Source: Viridibacterium silvisoli (GTDB lineage Bacteria; Pseudomonadota; Gammaproteobacteria; Burkholderiales; Rhodocyclaceae). From it: 64,000 bases of DNA. Positions 60,807 to 64,000 of the stretch are shown in pieces. The notes below the pieces were generated by a model. The model saw only the letters and a list, made by a program, of their open reading frames with translations. It did no database searches and was not told the DNA's origin. Both the position numbers and the translations under genes were made by a program. The stretch is taken from positions 1,178,001 to 1,242,000 of the forward strand of contig NZ_JAYXHS010000001.1 of NCBI RefSeq assembly GCF_036017035.1, given 5' to 3'. Position 1 is the first letter of the stretch. Every line of letters begins with the position of its first letter.

Positions 60807-60845
60807 TGTCATGTCCTCGTCCCGCGCGCGAGCTGACTTGCGGCT

Positions 60846-61241
60846 TCAGTCGCAGCCGCAGGCGGCGGCACTCGATGCGCTGCTGGGATCTTCCGAGGTC
60901 GGATGACCGTCGCGCTTCCACCAGTCGAGTCCGCCCATCAGCTCCTTCACCTTGAAACCGAGTTTCGTCATGTTTAGCGCGCCCTTTGTCGAGGCATTGC
61001 AGCCAATGCCGTCGCAATAGGTGACGACCGTCGACGACTTGTCGAGGCCTGCAGTCGTCTCGCCATCCATCTGGCGATGCGGGAGGTTGATGGCGCCAGG
61101 GATGTGCCCTGCCGCGAAAGCCGCGGGTGAACGCGCGTCGATGACGACGAGCTTCTCGCCGCGTTCGAGCGCTACTTTCAGGTCCCACGCGTCGATCTCG
61201 AAAGCCAGCTTGTCCGAATAGTGTTTGAGTTGTGCTTCCAT
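60846..61241 (-). CDS. Rhodanese-like domain protein
   Basis: The 131-residue protein has one rhodanese domain: VIDARSPAAFAAGHIPGAINLPH and the active-site Cys in TYCDGIGCNASTK, which differs from the usual six-residue loop order. It ends in CGCD, which could bind metal. It may handle sulfane sulfur; cognate partner not evident. Confidence 0.87.
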   Translation of the reverse strand: MEAQLKHYSDKLAFEIDAWDLKVALERGEKLVVIDARSPAAFAAGHIPGAINLPHRQMDGETTAGLDKSSTVVTYCDGIGCNASTKGALNMTKLGFKVKELMGGLDWWKRDGHPTSEDPSSASSAAACGCD

Positions 61242-61296
61242 GGGGGCAGTAACCTGAAAGTAAAAGGGCTGATGTGAGGGGCGCCTGCAAGGGCCG

Positions 61297-61650
61297 CTAT
61301 GCTGCTGGCTTGAACGTCGCCTCGCAAGCTTCCCGCAATCTGTCCGGGCTCAGCCTGTCCAGCCTGGCGTCCACCTGAACGGCGGTTCTGGCGTAAATGT
61401 CCGAGGCGCGAATCATCTCCAGGATTTCCGGCGACGGGTTGTTCATCGCCCGGAACAGGACTGCGCGATAGGCGTCAGCCTTGTCGGGATTCAGCACGAC
61501 GCAGCGCTTGAGCAGCGAATCGATCGGGCCGATCATGGACACCGCCTTGACGCACTCCGCCGAGGCGTCACATGCATCGGCCGCAGTCGCTGCGATGGAT
61601 GTGCAACATGCAATTGCAATGGCGATACAGCGAATGGCATTCCTGCGCAT
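61297..61650 (-). CDS. Small secreted protein of unknown function
   Basis: The 117-residue product has a signal peptide (IAIAIACCTSIAATAA) and a mature helical part with four cysteines (DACDASAECVK, KRCVVLN, REACEATF) that could form two disulfides. No family recognised. It lies alone before the IclR gene. Confidence 0.7.
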   Translation of the reverse strand: MRRNAIRCIAIAIACCTSIAATAADACDASAECVKAVSMIGPIDSLLKRCVVLNPDKADAYRAVLFRAMNNPSPEILEMIRASDIYARTAVQVDARLDRLSPDRLREACEATFKPAA

Positions 61651-61812
61651 GGGCTCTCCGGCGGGACTCCTGCGTTATCCGACGTCAAGCAGATATCGGG
61701 GTGGGAGTCAGATCTTAGCGAGGCATGTCACGCGCTACAAGCGTGGCATGAACCGATGATCCAGATGGCATTTGCCGTCTGGAGAAGCTTTTCGACCTGC
61801 CGTGCAGGAATA

Positions 61813-62607
61813 TCAGGCGACGGCGACCGGGCGCTTCTTGAACAGGCTGGAAGCCGCGCTGGCCTTGCCGACCTGTACGGCGATGTCGAGCAGCACCGGG
61901 CCGAGCGACTCCATGCGTTGCGATGTAAGCCGCACGTTGGGGCCGGCCACCGTGATGACGCCGATGGCGCTGCCGTCCGCCGCCAGTACCGGGGCGGCCA
62001 TGGCCGACATGCCGGGCGCGAACATCTCGTTGATCATGCTGAGGCCACGCTGACGTGCCGCACGCACGAGGATCATGACGGCCTTGATCGACGTCGGTGC
62101 ACGCGGGCCGTACTCGGCCGCGCTGGCGATGCCGGCCCTCGCGATACGCGCCATGGCCTCGTCGTCGGTGAAGCTCGACAGCCAGGCATGGCCCGCTGCG
62201 CTGCATGACAGCGGTACCGACATGCCCATGTCTGCGTCATAGCGCAGGCCGCTCTTGGCGCCCTGCGCGCGCGCTACGAAGACCAGCGCCTCGCCATCGA
62301 CCACGCCCAGTCGCACCAGTTCGCCGGACGCCGCCGCGAGCTGGTCGAGCAGTGGCTGGGCAACGTCGACGATGCCGGACTTGCTGAGGAAAGACAGGCC
62401 CATCGACACCAGCTTGACGCTCAGCACGTAGAAGCCGCTGTGCGCGTCCTGCCGCACGTAGCCGCAGCGCTGCAACTCCGCCAGCAGGCGGTGGCTGGCG
62501 CTGAGGGGGATCTGCAGGTCTGTTGCCAGCGTCGAGATCGGGCTGCCATCGGGCCGCTCCGCCAGGTATTCCAGCACGCTGAAGGCGCGCTCCAGTGCTC
62601 CGCTCAT
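61813..62607 (-). CDS. IclR-family transcriptional regulator
   Basis: The 264-residue regulator has an N-terminal winged helix (LERAFSVLEYLAERPDGSPI, ASHRLLAELQRCGYV) and a C-terminal IclR ligand domain (GELVRLGVVDGEALVFV, MSVPLSCSAAGHAWLS, AAPVLAADGSAIGVITVAGP). The start at 62607 has GAGGCAGAC; the longer frame has no family likeness at its N-terminus. It is divergent from the TRAP binding protein and probably controls it through the palindromes at 62662-62694. Confidence 0.92.
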   Translation of the reverse strand: MSGALERAFSVLEYLAERPDGSPISTLATDLQIPLSASHRLLAELQRCGYVRQDAHSGFYVLSVKLVSMGLSFLSKSGIVDVAQPLLDQLAAASGELVRLGVVDGEALVFVARAQGAKSGLRYDADMGMSVPLSCSAAGHAWLSSFTDDEAMARIARAGIASAAEYGPRAPTSIKAVMILVRAARQRGLSMINEMFAPGMSAMAAPVLAADGSAIGVITVAGPNVRLTSQRMESLGPVLLDIAVQVGKASAASSLFKKRPVAVA

Positions 62608-62661
62608 GTCTGCCTCAAGTACCGCATAGGGGTTTCCCGAGCTTGAATCATACCCCTCGGA

Positions 62662-62694
62662 TGGAACATATTTCAAAACTGGAAAACATTTCCA
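62662..62694. promoter_or_regulatory. Tandem IclR-type operators
   Basis: TGGAAAACATTTCCA (62680-62694) is a perfect palindrome matching the E. coli IclR box TGGAAATNATTTCCA almost fully. A degenerate second copy, TGGAACATATTTCAA, lies at 62662-62676, 18 bases upstream, that is nearly two helical turns. They lie between the divergent IclR and TRAP genes. Confidence 0.75.
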
Positions 62695-62775
62695 CTTTTT
62701 ACTATCTTGCTGATGTGCCATGTCGCCGACCGGGGTTGTCGCCGGCCGTTCCAACCAAAACAGGAGACTTCACCC

Positions 62776-63792
62776 GTGAAAACCTTTCTTCGTTCGCTGC
62801 TTTTTACCAGCGCTGCTGTCAGCCTCGCTGCGGTCATCAGCACACCCGTCTGGGCGCAGCAGGAGCGCGTCATCCGCTTTGGCCATCTGAACAACACCGA
62901 TCACCCGGTGAGCATGGGTGTGAAGCGCTTTACCGAAGTGCTGGCGGCGAAAAGCGGCGGCAAGATGAAGGTGCAGGAGTTCCCCGCCTCGCAACTGGGC
63001 AATGAGTTGCAGCAGCAGTCCGCCTTGCAGGGCGGCGTGCAGCAGATGTCGGCGCCGGCTACGACCTCGCTGGCAGGCATCGTCAAGGAGTTCGGCCTGA
63101 TCGACTTCCCCTTCTCGGTGACTTCGTTCGCGCAGGCCGACGCTTTGCTCGATGGCCCCCTGGGCCAGAACCTTATTTCGAGACTGCCCGAGAAAGGCCT
63201 CGTGGCGCTTGGCTACTGGGACCTCGGTTTCCGCAACGTCACCAACAGCAAACGCGCCATCACCAGGGCTGAAGACATGGATGGCCTGAAGATCCGCGTG
63301 ATTCCCAACCCGGTCTTCATCGATACCTTCAAGGCATTCAAGGCCAACCCCTTGCCCATGCCCTTCACCGAGCTCTACCCGGCACTGGAGTCGAAAGCGG
63401 TCGACGGACAGGAGAACCCGTTTGCCGTGATCCTCTCCAACAAGTTCTTCGAGGTGCAGAAGTTCGTCAGCGCCACCAACCATGTCTATGCCGCCAACAT
63501 CATCCTCGTCAGCAGGAAGTTCTGGGATGAGCTGACGCCGACGGAGCAGAAGTGGATGCAGGAGGCCGCTGACGAAAGCCGCGCCTACCAGCGGCAGGTG
63601 AGTCGCGCGGCTGCGCAGAAAGCAGTTGCCGATCTCAAGGCCGCCGGCATGCAGTACAACGACATCAGCCCGGCCGAACTCGGACGCATGCGCCAGATCG
63701 CCCAGCCCGTGACCGAACGCTTCGCCGCGCAATACGACCCGGCCGTCGTCAAGCTGTATCGCGACGAACTCGCCCGCATCAGCAAGCAGTGA
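62776..63792 (+). CDS. TRAP transporter substrate-binding protein (DctP family)
   Basis: The 338-residue periplasmic protein has a signal peptide (LRSLLFTSAAVSLAAVISTPVWA) and the DctP fold: IRFGHLNNTDHPVSMGVKRF, GVQQMSAPATTSLAGIVKEF, LGYWDLGFRNVTNSKRAI, the carboxylate-binding Arg in DGLKIRVIPNP, and DGQENPFAVI. GTG at 62776 has CAGGAGAC. The DctQ/DctM membrane subunits are not in the window, perhaps beyond its right edge. With aroQ next, an aromatic-pathway acid such as quinate, shikimate or dehydroquinate is a candidate ligand, by context only. Confidence 0.92.
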   Translation: MKTFLRSLLFTSAAVSLAAVISTPVWAQQERVIRFGHLNNTDHPVSMGVKRFTEVLAAKSGGKMKVQEFPASQLGNELQQQSALQGGVQQMSAPATTSLAGIVKEFGLIDFPFSVTSFAQADALLDGPLGQNLISRLPEKGLVALGYWDLGFRNVTNSKRAITRAEDMDGLKIRVIPNPVFIDTFKAFKANPLPMPFTELYPALESKAVDGQENPFAVILSNKFFEVQKFVSATNHVYAANIILVSRKFWDELTPTEQKWMQEAADESRAYQRQVSRAAAQKAVADLKAAGMQYNDISPAELGRMRQIAQPVTERFAAQYDPAVVKLYRDELARISKQ

Positions 63793-63803
63793 GCGGAGCA
63801 GAC

Positions 63804-64000
63804 ATGAAGATTCTCGTATTGCACGGCCCCAACCTCAACCTGTTCGGCCGTCGCGAGCCGCACATCTATGGCACCACCACGCTGACCGAAATCAACGCCC
63901 GCCTCGCGGCACTGGCGGCGGAGCTGGGCGCCGAGCTGGAGTTGATCCAGTCGAACCATGAAGGCGTCTTGCTCGATTTCCTGCATGCCCACATCGACGA
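63804..64000 (+). CDS. aroQ: 3-dehydroquinate dehydratase type II (cut by window end)
   Basis: Only the first 65 residues are visible. They show the family start MKILVLHGPNLNLFGRREPHIYG, with the catalytic Tyr in IYG and NHEG motif ELIQSNHEGVLLDFLH. The enzyme converts 3-dehydroquinate to dehydroshikimate. It begins 11 bases after the TRAP binding-protein stop, so it is in the same operon under IclR-type control. This makes a catabolic rather than biosynthetic role likely. Confidence 0.93.
   Translation, partial: MKILVLHGPNLNLFGRREPHIYGTTTLTEINARLAALAAELGAELELIQSNHEGVLLDFLHAHID

Overview
The window is about 64 kb of GC-rich chromosomal DNA, almost all coding. I read it as a betaproteobacterium near Rhodocyclales/Nitrosomonadales. 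The reasons are the metX-metW pair with a separate metY (acetylhomoserine sulfhydrylation), a PEP-CTERM sorted protein, PhoB/PhoR, GatB, a bifunctional PutA, a DUF1800/DUF1501 pair and the families of intergenic palindromes. This placement is inferred from gene content, not from a search. There are no rRNA genes, CRISPR arrays, transposases or prophage; one tRNA-Pro gene is present.

Layout. 0-1.6 kb: metW (cut by the window edge) and metX behind a short leader with an intrinsic terminator. 2-5 kb: an orphan sigma-54 activator, a GNAT enzyme, and an Xre/RES toxin-antitoxin operon with a small GlsB-type membrane protein between antitoxin and toxin. 5.2-12.4 kb: a polyamine/membrane island: FAD oxidoreductase, membrane-anchored spermidine synthase, DUF350, SPFH-SHOCT, DUF4178 zinc-ribbon protein, a 49-residue Gly/Ser-rich membrane peptide and SpeD, the last three translationally coupled. 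12.5-19 kb: gatB, small unknown genes, phoB-phoR behind a Pho box, and a large unknown protein. 19.6-28.5 kb: SbmA/YddA-like ABC exporter, psd, PHB-type esterase, FMN riboswitch with ribH, LLM monooxygenase and a CHASE3-GAF-PAS-GGDEF cyclase. 28.7-36.5 kb: UvrD-like helicase behind a LexA box, DUF72, a lower-GC orphan gene, tRNA-Pro, and DUF1501/DUF1800. 36.7-44.4 kb: AmpG, a SMUG-like uracil-DNA glycosylase, MetY, Nudix, PEP-CTERM protein, SnoaL-like protein and a TPR membrane protein. 44.4-48.8 kb: a cyanate cluster (cyanase, three ABC genes and a DJ-1/PfpI protein). 48.9-55.8 kb: a CHAP peptidase, two paralogous single-TM proteins, putA and two more unknown genes; three of these transcription units share one bipartite upstream motif. 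56-64 kb: class A PBP, a second GGDEF protein, DUF924, rhodanese, and an IclR/TRAP/AroQ set with tandem IclR-type operators.

The strongest candidates for undescribed biology are the polyamine-SPFH-DUF4178 island, the three-gene RES toxin operon, and the CHAP/paralog regulon joined by GCCCTTAGGTAC-N24-CTAT motifs.

At least five families of intergenic inverted repeats are visible. One has 31-bp arms and occurs twice, and its second copy supplies the stop codon of speD.
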